Part shown: piece after piece, positions 9,268 to 17,662 of the stretch
Numbering within the stretch: the first letter of the stretch is position 1
How the letters are laid out: every line of letters begins with the position of its first letter
NCBI GenBank assembly: GCA_016719945.1
Contig: JADJYE010000017.1
Location: 1-64,000 of the forward strand
Source of the DNA: Polyangiaceae bacterium
Lineage (GTDB): Bacteria; Myxococcota_A; Polyangia; Polyangiales; Polyangiaceae
Length of the DNA stretch: 64,000 nt
Direction of reading: 5' to 3'
Position numbers and translations under genes: made by a program
The notes under the pieces: generated by a model
Told to the model about the DNA's origin: nothing
The model's database searches: none
The model's input: the letters and a program-made list of their open reading frames with translations, nothing else

Positions 9268-10320
9268 GTGGCTCGTTGGATGACCGATGGGATCGTGGCC
9301 AGCTGGCTCTGCGTCGCAGCCATCGCCGCTTGCAGCGATGCGGTGGACACCCGCGCTGAAGTCGGCGGCGGAGGGGCTGGTGCAGGGGCCGGCATCCCCA
9401 GCACGACGCTGGCGTCAGGAGGCGCCGCGACCGGATCCGGAGGCCACGGCGGAGGCGGGCAGGGCGAAGGCGGAGAATCATCGCCGCTCGTCCTCGTCGG
9501 CGCGTGGGGTGGTCTCGGCACCGAGCCTGGTCAGTTCGTCGAGCCAAGCAGCGTCGAGCTCGACACGGCGGGCTTCGTGTATGTCGCCGGGCACGAGGAC
9601 CGTGTCCAGAAATTCACCGGTGAGGGCGAGCTGGTCGCGATCTGGGGCACGAGCGGGGCAGGTGACGGCCAATTCAATCACCCACACGGTCTGGCCATCG
9701 ATCGAGCGCGCGGAGACATCGTATACATCGGCGACCAGGAGAACGGTCGCGTTCAGGTCTTCACGCCCGACGGGACGTTCGTCCGCCTGTGGACCGACCC
9801 GCAGTTCCAGCACATCCACGATGTCGGGATCGACCCGTCGACCGGAGACCTGTTCATCGGCGACTACGAGCTCGACGTGCTGCAGCGTTTCACTGCGACG
9901 GGCGAGCAGGTCGAGGAGCTGGGGGGCACGGGCACCGGCCCGGGACAGTTCGACGGCATCTGGGGGGTGTCGACCGACAGCGCCGGCAACGTCTACGTGG
10001 CCGACACGTTCAACCAGAGGATCCAGAAGCTCGATGCGAACGGCGCATTCGTCGCGCAATGGCAGACGGCCGGCGAGGATGCGTTCATGAAGCCTACCGG
10101 CGTCTTTGTCGACGCCACCGATGTCGTCCACGTCTGCGACTCCGTCGCAGAGACGGTCTACCGCTTCGATGTCGACGGTGCGTTGCTGGAGCGGTGGTAC
10201 CTGCCCGACATCCTCGGCGAGCCATCGGAACCCGAGGACATCGTCACCGACGAGACGGGTGAGCACGTCTATCTCGTCGAGGTGCTGAATCATCGCGTTT
10301 ACCATCTCTTGCGCCAGTGA
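9268..10320 (+). CDS. NHL-repeat beta-propeller lipoprotein
   Basis: A 350-aa product from GTG 9268 (ATG 9280 is an alternative). It begins with a lipoprotein signal (WLCVAAIAAC) and a Gly/Ala-rich spacer to about residue 75. About six NHL-type repeats follow, with recurring patterns such as GQFxxPxxVxxDxxGxVYVA and NxRxQxF, for example GDGQFNHPHGLAID and GPGQFDGIWGVSTDSAGNVYVADTFNQRIQKL. Such propellers usually bind ligands or proteins. It is probably anchored on the envelope. No catalytic residues are evident, and its neighbours do not indicate a pathway. Confidence 0.85.
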   Translation: MARWMTDGIVASWLCVAAIAACSDAVDTRAEVGGGGAGAGAGIPSTTLASGGAATGSGGHGGGGQGEGGESSPLVLVGAWGGLGTEPGQFVEPSSVELDTAGFVYVAGHEDRVQKFTGEGELVAIWGTSGAGDGQFNHPHGLAIDRARGDIVYIGDQENGRVQVFTPDGTFVRLWTDPQFQHIHDVGIDPSTGDLFIGDYELDVLQRFTATGEQVEELGGTGTGPGQFDGIWGVSTDSAGNVYVADTFNQRIQKLDANGAFVAQWQTAGEDAFMKPTGVFVDATDVVHVCDSVAETVYRFDVDGALLERWYLPDILGEPSEPEDIVTDETGEHVYLVEVLNHRVYHLLRQ

Positions 10321-10372
10321 CCGTGACCGCTGGGCGGCGACGCCCCGTCGGGAAACATGGAGGGAGTCTGAA

Positions 10373-11267
10373 GTGGTTGGCCAAAAGAAACGCCTGGCGA
10401 TCGAACACGGTGAGCGCTCCACGGACATAGCCTTCTACGAAGGCACCTCGCGCGCCGAGCTGGAGCAGACGATCCGCGCCGCCCTCGGCATGCCGCCGGA
10501 AGCGCAGCTCGTGTTGCGAGATGCGGACGGAGACGTTGTCGCGCTGTCCGACGCCCTGCCCTCGGGCTCGCGCCTCCGCGTCGAGACCGATGCCGTGGCG
10601 CCGGCACCGGCACCGGCACCTGCCGTGCGCGTCGCCCCCGGCCCGCGCCCGTACCCGGTGATCGGCAACCTCACGGACCTCGCGCACGAGGACGGTCTGA
10701 ACGCAGCGTTCGCGCGGCTGGTACGCGAGCACGGCGATTTCGTGCGGTTGAAGATCCGAGGCAACGACGTGTTCTTGTGTGCCGATGCGGACGTCGTGGG
10801 GGACATGGCCGAGCGCCAGGAGTCCTTTCAGAAGCTGGTCTCCCTCACGCACAGCCCGCTGAACGACCTTCGCCAGCGCACGGTGGGGGACGCGCTCTTC
10901 ACCGCCGACGACACCGATGAGGCGTGGCACGTCGCGCATCGGATCCTGCTACCCGCCATGGGAAGCCGGGCGGTGCAGCAGATGCTGCCGCGGGATGCTC
11001 GAGACCTCCGACGAGGCTCATCGCTGGGCTCGATCAGGTCGCGGCTGGCGAGCGGGTCGACGTCACCGACGTGATGACCCGGATGACGTTCGAGACCATC
11101 TCCTACACGGGCTTCGACACGAAGTTCGGCGCGCTGACGAGCCAGGAAACCCCGCCATTCGTTCAGGCCATGTTCGATGTCCTCACCGATGCCATGGGCT
11201 CGGCCTCCCGCATCCTGCCCCGAGCGTTCCACCCGATCGCGCGTGGCCGGCGTGACCGCGCCGACGC
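10373..11267 (+). pseudogene. 5' part of a CYP102-like P450-reductase fusion gene, with N-terminal extension and two frameshifts
   Basis: GTG 10373 is preceded by GGAGGG. Residues 1-75 form a small domain with ubiquitin-like/PB1-like character (TDIAFYEGTSRAELEQTIRA, then LVLRDADGDVVALSDALPSG); BM3-type enzymes usually lack this. An Ala/Pro spacer leads into the P450 start, PGPRPYPVIGNL. Two single-G gains, near 10992-10994 and 11013-11016, move the reading through all three frames: LLPAMGSRAVQQMLPR, then MLETSD, then RLIAGLDQVAAGERVDV. Homology continues in the last frame through MTRMTFETISYTGFD to RDRADA, where an IS3-family element interrupts the gene. Removing the element and one CGC repeat rejoins this frame exactly to the 3' part at 12523. 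Confidence 0.85.
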
Positions 11268-11310
11268 TGAGCTTGCCCCCGTCTCGTGGACAGTCGCGAT
11301 GTGAGGGAAG

Positions 11311-11619
11311 ATGGCACGGATGACGAAGCGAAGGTCCCGAAGGCACTTCACGGCGGAGTACAAGCGCGAGGCGGTTCGGCTCGCGAGGGCAAGCGGCAAG
11401 GGCGTCGCCGAGGTCGCGCAGGAGCTCGACCTCACTGAGACCTCGCTTCGAGCCTGGATCAAGCAGGCCGACGTTGACGAACGGCAGGCGTCCGATGGGC
11501 CGCTCACGAGCGCGGAGCGGGCCGAGATCGCGAGGCTGCGAAGAGAGCTTCGGAAGGTTACCCAGGAGCGGGACGTCCTAAAAAAAGCCACTGCCTTCTT
11601 CGCGAAGACATCGACGTGA
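11311..11619 (+). CDS. IS3-family transposase OrfA (copy 1)
   Basis: A 102-aa protein with the IS3/IS911 OrfA layout: a basic helix-turn-helix domain (RRHFTAEYKREAVRLARASG, EVAQELDLTETSLRAWIKQ), then a leucine-zipper-like coiled coil (RLRRELRKVTQERDVLKKA). It binds the inverted repeats and oligomerises with OrfAB. An A7 tract near the 3' end allows -1 slippage into orfB. The orfA stop also overlaps a GTG that could start orfB (GTGA at 11616). It is identical in sequence to the OrfA of copy 2. Confidence 0.93.
   Translation: MARMTKRRSRRHFTAEYKREAVRLARASGKGVAEVAQELDLTETSLRAWIKQADVDERQASDGPLTSAERAEIARLRRELRKVTQERDVLKKATAFFAKTST
11580..11586 (+). promoter_or_regulatory. Slippery A7 site for -1 frameshift between orfA and orfB
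   Basis: Seven A residues lie in the zero frame as CTA AAA AAA, giving the heptamer A AAA AAA. The -1 frame from here has no stop and runs KKSHCLLREDIDVSFNL directly into OrfB, as expected for the OrfAB transposase of IS3 elements. The same tract is present in copy 2. Confidence 0.8.
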
Positions 11620-12488
11620 GCTTCAACCTCGTCGCCGCGGAGAAGGCTGGGGTTGCGGTCGCGGTTCTCTGCCGCGCGCTGGGGGTGAGCCGCTCCGGGT
11701 TCTACGCGCGGCGCGGTCGTGGCGATCCTCCCAAGGTCGCGCGGGCGAGGAAGCGCGACGTGGCGGTCGCCGCCGTCTTCAAGGAGAAGCGAGAGCGGTA
11801 CGGTGCTCCGAGGGTCCGGGCGGTCCTGCGCGCGCGGGGTGAAGCGATGAGCCGTAAGTCGGTCGCCGCGTCGATGCGGGCGCAAGGCCTTGTTGCGCGG
11901 CCCCGCCGTCGATTCGTCTCGACTACCGATTCGAGCCACGGCCGTCCGACGCCGCCGAACCTCGTGAACCGGAATTTCTGCGCCGCCAAACCGAACAGGG
12001 TCTGGGTCGCCGACACCACCTACCTGCCGACCCAGAGCGGCTTCGTCTACCTCGTCTGCGTGCTGGACCTCTTCGCTCGCCGTCTGGTGGGCTGGAGCGT
12101 TGCCGATGACCTCTCCGCGGACTTGGCGGCCTTGGCGCTGCGTCGAGCGACAGCTGAACGCCGCCCTCCCCGGGGGCTGGTCGTCCACACGGATCGCGGC
12201 GGAGAGTTCCTCTCTCGTTCCTGGACGGCGGTGCTGAAGGCCGCAGGTGCGCGTCCGAGTGCGAGCGCGACGGGGAACTGTTTCGACAACGCCGTCGCCG
12301 AGCTTCTTCTCGACCCTCGAATTCGAGGGGCCTGCGACACGCAGCTGGCGCGACGCCCACGACGCCGGCTCTCCCTTCCGGGATTTCTTGACGATTGGTA
12401 CAACGATGAGCGATTGCATTCCTACAATGGTCAAGCCAGCCCCTCCGCTAGAGAGGCACGCTGGCAATTGAATAGACTGGCTGCATAA
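11616..12488 (+). CDS. IS3-family transposase OrfB (copy 1), internally scrambled after the catalytic Glu
   Basis: A DDE integrase-type protein (290 aa) with catalytic residues D133 (WVADTTY), D193 (VHTDRGGEF) and E229 (NAVAE), a DD(35)E spacing. Compared with copy 2, two bases are missing just after the Glu codon (near 12301) and one near 12363. The roughly 22 residues between these points are therefore read out of frame (LLLDPRIRG... in place of SFFSTLEFEG...) before the frame recovers at LSLPGFLDDWYNDERLHSYNG. The conserved ESFF...LE region is lost, so this copy is probably inactive. It also has Arg where copy 2 has Glu at KPN[R/E]VWVAD. Confidence 0.88.
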   Translation: MSFNLVAAEKAGVAVAVLCRALGVSRSGFYARRGRGDPPKVARARKRDVAVAAVFKEKRERYGAPRVRAVLRARGEAMSRKSVAASMRAQGLVARPRRRFVSTTDSSHGRPTPPNLVNRNFCAAKPNRVWVADTTYLPTQSGFVYLVCVLDLFARRLVGWSVADDLSADLAALALRRATAERRPPRGLVVHTDRGGEFLSRSWTAVLKAAGARPSASATGNCFDNAVAELLLDPRIRGACDTQLARRPRRRLSLPGFLDDWYNDERLHSYNGQASPSAREARWQLNRLAA

Positions 12489-12522
12489 CTGCGGTGTCCA
12501 CGGTTTGGGGGCAAGGCCACGC

Positions 12523-14581
12523 GACGATGCGAGAGATCGTCGATGCCATCGTGGGCGAGCGGCGCGTGCGGATGCAGCAAGCGCTCCCCGTCCCCAACGA
12601 CCTGCTCCAGGTCATGCTCGTGGGCAAGGACCGCGAGACGGGCCAGCGTCTATCGGACGAGAACATCCGCAACCAGCTCATCACCTTCCTCGCGGCGGGG
12701 CACGAGACGACGAGCGGCGCCCTCGCCTATGCCCTCTACTTCCTGTGCAAGCACCCGCACGTAGCCAGCGCCGTCGCCGAGGAGGTGGATGCAGTGCTCG
12801 GGCGCGACTTTTCGTACCGGCCGGCGTGGGAAGACCTCGAGCGGCTCGAGCTGTGCTCGCGCGTGCTGAAGGAGGCGCTGCGCCTGAAGCCGACCGCGCC
12901 TGCTTTCTTCAAGGTCGCCACCCGCGACGAGGTCGTCGCCGGTGGCTACGCGGTCCCGAAGGGCAGCCGGGTGCTCGTCGTCCTGCCCGCGCTGCATACG
13001 AACCCGCGGTTCTGGGGCGAAGGAGCGGAGCGCTTCGATCCGGACCGCTTCCTGCCCGATGCTGTCCGCGCGAGGCATCCGCACGCCTATCACCCCTTCG
13101 GGTTGGGCATGCGGAGCTGCATCGGCTTCCAGTTCGCGATCGTCGAGTCGAAGCTCGTGCTCGCCCGCCTCTTTCAGCGCTACCGGCTCGCCCTCGCCGA
13201 CCCGGAGTACGTGCTGCGCGACAAGGAGACGCTGACGATCAAGCCCGATGGCCTCGCCCTCACGCTCGAGCGCCGGCAGGAAGGGCCGGCGCGGCAGACG
13301 GTCGAGGCGGGCGGCGGCATGGGGCGAGGTGCTGGCCGCTACGCCGCGACCAGCGCTCCAGCCCTCACGATCCTGTTTGGATCCGTGATGGGCACGGCTC
13401 AGGACCTCGCCAGCAGGCTCGCCAGCGACGCGCGCGCGGCCGGGCATGCCACGCACCTCGCGGAGCTCGACTCGGTGACTGATCGGCCTGCGGCCGACTC
13501 TGCGGTGCCCGCTCTGCCCACGACCCACCCGATCGTGTTCGTGGCCTCGACGTACAATGGGGCGCCGCCGGATAACGCCGAGCGCTTCGCGCGCTGGCTG
13601 GCGAGCCCCGATCGCAAACGAGGCTCGCTATCGGGCGTCCGCTATGCGGTGATTGGCTGCGGAAATTCGCAATGGCACGCCACGTATCAGAGGTTCCCGC
13701 GCCTGATCGACGAGCGGCTCGCGGAGCTCGGCGCGAAGAGGCTCGCGCCGTTCGGCGAGTGTGACGCCGATCGGGACTTCGACGCCGGAGTCGAAGCATG
13801 GCGAGCCGCAGCATGGCCCGTCCTTGCCAGAGAGATCGGCCCCGCAAGCTCTGCTGGAGACGAGGGGCTGCGCTTCACCGTGGAGATGGCGAACTACGCG
13901 GGCGCGGACCGCGACGCGGTGAAGCCCTGCTGCTATCCCGTCCACGCAGACGCGCGGACCGCCTCGGTCCAGCGTCAAGACGACCTGCTCACAGCGACTT
14001 CGGAGCGGTCCACGGTCCACATCGAGATCGGCCTTCCGGAGGGCGTGAGCTACGAGGCCGGTGATCACCTCGGCGTCTTTCCCGAGAATCCATTCGACCT
14101 GGTCGAGCGCGCAGCCGTCCGCTGCGAGGTTCGCCTGCTGGACGTGGTGATCGTGCGCGATCGCGTCGCTTCGAAGGACGAGCCCTCGCCGGTGCCCATC
14201 GGCGTACCACTGTTCGTCCGCGATCTCCTCACGCACCACGTCGATCTGAGCGGTCCCGTGGCGCGCCGCGAGCTGCGCGCGCTCGCTTCGTCATGTGACT
14301 GCCCTCCCGAACGAACGGCGCTCGATCGGCTCGCGACCGAGGCCGGATTCAAGAACGACGTCGCTGACGCGCGATTGACGATCGTGGACGTGCTGGAGCG
14401 ATTCCAGTCCATCCGGATCGATCTGGCCACGTTGCTGTCGCTGCGCCCCGTGCTCAAGCCGCGGTACTACTCCATCTCGTCGTCGCCGCGGTCGCTACCG
14501 CGAGCGTGCTCCATCACGGTTGGCGTGCACGCATTCGAGGGCGGCGCTGGCGGCGTGTCGAGGGAGGGACTCTGCTCGACC
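12523..14581 (+). pseudogene. 3' part of the CYP102-like P450-reductase gene, truncated within the reductase
   Basis: The frame continues from before IS copy 1. P450 landmarks are the I-helix AGHETTS (about 12695), the ExxR motif in LKEALRL and the haem loop FGLGMRSCIG with Cys at 13118-13120. After a linker comes the FMN domain (LFGSVMGTAQDLA, ASTYNGAPPDNA, GCGNSQWHATYQRFP) and then the FAD domain (EAGDHLGVFPEN, LKPRYYSISSSPRS). These follow Bacillus CYP102A1 closely. The gene stops at SREGLCST, where IS copy 2 begins. About 185 residues, including the NADPH-binding part, are missing, and the sequence beyond the IS is unrelated RHS. The intact enzyme would have hydroxylated fatty acids or similar substrates without a partner reductase; this remnant cannot. 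Confidence 0.88.
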
Positions 14582-14612
14582 TGGCCTTGCCCCCAAACCG
14601 TGGACACCGCAG

Positions 14613-15488
14613 TTATGCAGCCAGTCTATTCAATTGCCAGCGTGCCTCTCTAGCGGAGGGGCTGGCTTGACCATTGTAGGAATGCAATCGCTCATCGTTG
14701 TACCAATCGTCAAGAAATCCCGGAAGGGAGAGCTCGGCGTCGTGGGCGTCGCGCCAGCTGCGTGTCGCAGGCCCCTCGAATTCGAGGGTCGAGAAGAAGC
14801 TCTCGGCGACGGCGTTGTCGAAACAGTTCCCCGTCGCGCTCGCACTCGGACGCGCACCTGCGGCCTTCAGCACCGCCGTCCAGGAACGAGAGAGGAACTC
14901 TCCGCCGCGATCCGTGTGGACGACCAGCCCCCGGGGAGGGCGGCGTTCAGCTGTCGCTCGACGCAGCGCCAAGGCCGCCAAGTCCGCGGAGAGGTCATCG
15001 GCAACGCTCCAGCCCACCAGACGGCGAGCGAAGAGGTCCAGCACGCAGACGAGGTAGACGAAGCCGCTCTGGGTCGGCAGGTAGGTGGTGTCGGCGACCC
15101 AGACCTCGTTCGGTTTGGCGGCGCAGAAATTCCGGTTCACGAGGTTCGGCGGCGTCGGACGGCCGTGGCTCGAATCGGTAGTCGAGACGAATCGACGGCG
15201 GGGCCGCGCAACAAGGCCTTGCGCCCGCATCGACGCGGCGACCGACTTACGGCTCATCGCTTCACCCCGCGCGCGCAGGACCGCCCGGACCCTCGGAGCA
15301 CCGTACCGCTCTCGCTTCTCCTTGAAGACGGCGGCGACCGCCACGTCGCGCTTCCTCGCCCGCGCGACCTTGGGAGGATCGCCACGACCGCGCCGCGCGT
15401 AGAACCCGGAGCGGCTCACCCCCAGCGCGCGGCAGAGAACCGCGACCGCAACCCCAGCCTTCTCCGCGGCGACGAGGTTGAAGCTCAC
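14613..15488 (-). CDS. IS3-family transposase OrfB (copy 2), intact
   Basis: A 291-aa DDE transposase: D133 (WVADTTY), D193 (HTDRGGEF) and E229 followed by the conserved SFFSTLEFE block that copy 1 has lost. The N-terminal part has the HTH_21-like segment (RERYGAPRVRAVLRARG), and the C-terminus has the usual YNDERLHSYNGQASP. It starts at GTG 15488 overlapping the orfA stop, but probably acts as an OrfAB fusion made by -1 slippage on the A7 tract. It catalyses cut-out and integration of the element. Confidence 0.93.
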   Translation of the reverse strand: MSFNLVAAEKAGVAVAVLCRALGVSRSGFYARRGRGDPPKVARARKRDVAVAAVFKEKRERYGAPRVRAVLRARGEAMSRKSVAASMRAQGLVARPRRRFVSTTDSSHGRPTPPNLVNRNFCAAKPNEVWVADTTYLPTQSGFVYLVCVLDLFARRLVGWSVADDLSADLAALALRRATAERRPPRGLVVHTDRGGEFLSRSWTAVLKAAGARPSASATGNCFDNAVAESFFSTLEFEGPATRSWRDAHDAELSLPGFLDDWYNDERLHSYNGQASPSAREARWQLNRLAA

Positions 15489-15793
15489 GTCGATGTCTTC
15501 GCGAAGAAGGCAGTGGCTTTTTTTAGGACGTCCCGCTCCTGGGTAACCTTCCGAAGCTCTCTTCGCAGCCTCGCGATCTCGGCCCGCTCCGCGCTCGTGA
15601 GCGGCCCATCGGACGCCTGCCGTTCGTCAACGTCGGCCTGCTTGATCCAGGCTCGAAGCGAGGTCTCAGTGAGGTCGAGCTCCTGCGCGACCTCGGCGAC
15701 GCCCTTGCCGCTTGCCCTCGCGAGCCGAACCGCCTCGCGCTTGTACTCCGCCGTGAAGTGCCTTCGGGACCTTCGCTTCGTCATCCGTGCCAT
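15485..15793 (-). CDS. IS3-family transposase OrfA (copy 2)
   Basis: A 102-aa helix-turn-helix and coiled-coil protein, the same as the OrfA of copy 1. It lies just inside the left inverted repeat of the element. It carries the A7 slippage tract and ends in the GTGA overlap with orfB. Confidence 0.93.
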   Translation of the reverse strand: MARMTKRRSRRHFTAEYKREAVRLARASGKGVAEVAQELDLTETSLRAWIKQADVDERQASDGPLTSAERAEIARLRRELRKVTQERDVLKKATAFFAKTST

Positions 15794-15836
15794 CTTCCCT
15801 CACATCGCGACTGTCCACGAGACGGGGGCAAGCTCA

Positions 15837-17186
15837 GCGGGCCTGCCCATCTTCGAGACCGCCTAACTTCGCGACGACCTCGGCAGGATCACCGAGCAGA
15901 CCGAGACCACCGCGAGCGGCACCCGCTTAGTCTTCTATGAGTACGACGAGCTCGACCGCCTACGGACCGTCTACGAAGACGGCCTCCTGATCGAGGCGTA
16001 CGACTTCGACGCGAACGGCAACCGCATCGCCGCCCTGAACGACGACGGCGACGTCGACGCCACGTACGACGCCCGGGACCGCATCGTCACCCAGGGCAGC
16101 GCGACCTTCACCTGGGCGCCCACCGGCGAGCTGCAGACCAAGACGGAGAGCGGCGCCACCACCTCGTACGCATACGACACCCTGGGCAACCTCAAGGCCG
16201 TCGAGCTGGGGGACGGCACCGTCGTCGAATACAAGGTCGATGCCCAAGGCCGCCGCGTCCAGCGTCGCATCGACGGCGTGCCCGAGCGCGGCTGGATCTG
16301 GCGCAGCGCCCTCCAACCCGCCGCCCAGCTGAGCCTTGCTGGCGCCGTGATCCAGCGGTACGTCTACACGAATGGCACCAGCCCCGCGTTGATCGTCACC
16401 CCAGGCGCGACGTACCGCCTGATCAAGGACCACCTCGGCAGCGTGCGCCGAGTCGTCGACACCGCCACGGGCGCGGTCGTCCAGACCCTCGACTACGACG
16501 CCTGGGGACGAGTCCTCGTCGACAGCAACCCCGGCTTCTAGCCCTTCGGCTACGCGGGGGGCCTCTACGACGCGGACACCGGGTTGGTAAGGTTTGGGGC
16601 CAGGGACTACGACCCAGAGACTGGGACGTGGCTCACCCCCGAGCCCCTAGGCTTCGCCGCCGGGGACAACTTCTACGCCTACGCCGCGGGCAACCCCGTC
16701 GCGTACAACGACCCCACCGGCCTTGCCCCCAGCCGCGCCGAGCTCACCTTCCTCGCCGAGCTGTTCGGCGTCGGCTCGACCGCCTCGATGATCAACGAGC
16801 GCGACGCCTCCATCGAGGCCGTCTCGCACGGGGACATCGGCAAGGCCGAGTGCCACGCCGCGGCGGCGGTCTCGGCGAGCGTCGGGGCGGTCGTTGAGAT
16901 CGGGATGCTGGCGGCGACGCGGGGGGGGCGCTCGCGATACCGGCAGCCGGAGCTTGATGAATATGGCAAGTACCACTACCAAGAGATCCCGAAGAAGCTG
17001 CCCAAAGGGCGCAAGCGCCTTGAGGAGGCTCGCGAGACACTGGAGGAGAGCATAAGGACGCGGCGCGATGAGTTGCGCCGGTTCGGCGAAGAGAATGACA
17101 GAGCGCCTGGACATCGCGAGAGGATTCGCCGTGAAGAGAGCTGGCTCCGACGTATTGAAATGAAGTTGAAGAGTGTCCGCAAATGA
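15837..17186 (+). pseudogene. RHS-repeat toxin gene, 5'-truncated by the IS, with two nonsense codons
   Basis: The RHS frame starts at the IS boundary (AGLPIF...). TAA at 15864-15866 replaces the Tyr of LAYLRDDLGR seen in the downstream copy. From 15867 YD-repeat sequence is open (YDELDRLRTVYEDG, GNLKAVELGDG) to TAG at 16539-16541, which sits where Gln is expected in NPGF[Q]PFGYAGGLYD. The RHS core end then follows (DADTGLVRFGARDYDPETG, NPVAYNDPTGL), then a C-terminal domain of about 150 aa: a hydrophobic pretoxin-like part and a basic helical tail (GRKRLEEARETLEESI, HRERIRREESWLRRIE). I do not recognise the toxin family. The toxin stop overlaps the putative immunity start (ATGA). Confidence 0.85.
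15867..16433 (+). repeat. RHS core unit repeated at about 18370-18933
   Basis: The stretch from the DDLGRITEQTE coding region to ATYRLIK is repeated in the same direction about 2.5 kb downstream, with most bases identical by eye. A third partial copy of the preceding segment lies at 18936-19060. These direct repeats are substrates for homologous exchange of RHS tips. Confidence 0.8.
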
Positions 17187-17641
17187 GCCGCCGAAGTCGG
17201 TCGCGAGGAAGGGACAGCGCGCTCGAGGCTTCGGACAAGCTGAAAGTCCTCCTGAATAGCGAGTTCGCTGCCCAGCCTCCGTACGCCGCTGGCGAAGTGC
17301 ACAAGTTTGGTCAGTATCTGATGACGGTACTGCATTGGCTTCTCTGCGGCACCTCAGAGTGGGCGATCCAAGATTGGCTTGATGATTTCGATGTTTTCGA
17401 TATCGAACGAGTAAAGGGAACGCTCAAGCTCTCGGGAGTCGCGCTCGTAAATGGGTACGAGCCCGAGGCATGCCAAGTCGTAGTCGAACAAGTGGGGGAG
17501 GACGTCGAATATCAGTTCTTCTTTGGGGATAGTCGAGGTCCAGTCCGGCGAAACGCACGAGCGATCAGACGGGCTGAGTCGATTCCATGGAGCTTTCGGT
17601 TTCGCGTCAGGGCCAGCGATCTGGCGCCGATCAATGGTTGA
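17183..17641 (+). CDS. Putative immunity protein of the RHS toxin
   Basis: A 152-aa product from ATG 17183, overlapping the RHS toxin stop. It has a basic start (MSRRSRSRGRDS), then an ordinary globular sequence with an acidic, aromatic middle (EWAIQDWLDDFDVFDIERVKG) and beta-rich end. There is no signal peptide or membrane segment. I do not recognise the family. The role is inferred from position: in RHS loci the small gene directly after the toxin tip usually neutralises it. Base composition is visibly less GC-rich than the surroundings, especially 17290-17640, as is common for transferred toxin-immunity cassettes. It remains open although the toxin gene carries nonsense codons. Confidence 0.65.
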   Translation: MSRRSRSRGRDSALEASDKLKVLLNSEFAAQPPYAAGEVHKFGQYLMTVLHWLLCGTSEWAIQDWLDDFDVFDIERVKGTLKLSGVALVNGYEPEACQVVVEQVGEDVEYQFFFGDSRGPVRRNARAIRRAESIPWSFRFRVRASDLAPING

Positions 17642-17662
17642 TTCGAAGTCCGTATCCCGGCG

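Larger units (their letters stand above)
11268..12519 (+). mobile_element. IS3-family insertion sequence, copy 1 (1252 bp)
   Basis: The ends are seen directly. Left inverted repeat 11268-11292 starts TGAGCTTGCCCCC and ends CGTGGACA. Right repeat 12495-12519, read in reverse complement, starts TGGCCTTGCCCCC and ends CGTGGACA. They match at 19 of 25 positions. The element has TG...CA ends and is flanked by the 3-bp duplication CGC (11265-11267 and 12520-12522), a length normal for IS3. It carries orfA and orfB in the IS3 arrangement and splits the P450 gene in frame. An inverted second copy at 14582-15836 fixes both ends by comparison. Copy 1 is 3 bp shorter because of two small deletions in orfB. 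Confidence 0.95.
14582..15836 (-). mobile_element. IS3-family insertion sequence, copy 2 (1255 bp, inverted relative to copy 1)
   Basis: It is nearly identical to copy 1 and in the opposite direction. Ends are 14582-14606 (TGGCCTTGCCCCC...) and 15812-15836 (...CAAGCTCA). The flanks do not match: ACC on the left (14579-14581) and GCG on the right (15837-15839). With no target duplication, the left flank in the P450 reductase and the right flank in an RHS gene, one side was replaced after insertion by adjacent deletion or by recombination with another copy. The transposase genes are intact, so this copy could be active. Confidence 0.95.

Noticed and set aside
12494..14653. 719-codon frame taken as one complete P450-reductase protein
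   Set aside because: It begins in IS copy 1 and ends in the terminal bases of IS copy 2; its last 20 or so residues are IS sequence, so it is a chimera over a broken gene.
14520..15866. 448-codon plus-strand frame over IS copy 2
   Set aside because: It is antisense to the transposase; copy 1 gives the same shadow on the minus strand (11163-12467).
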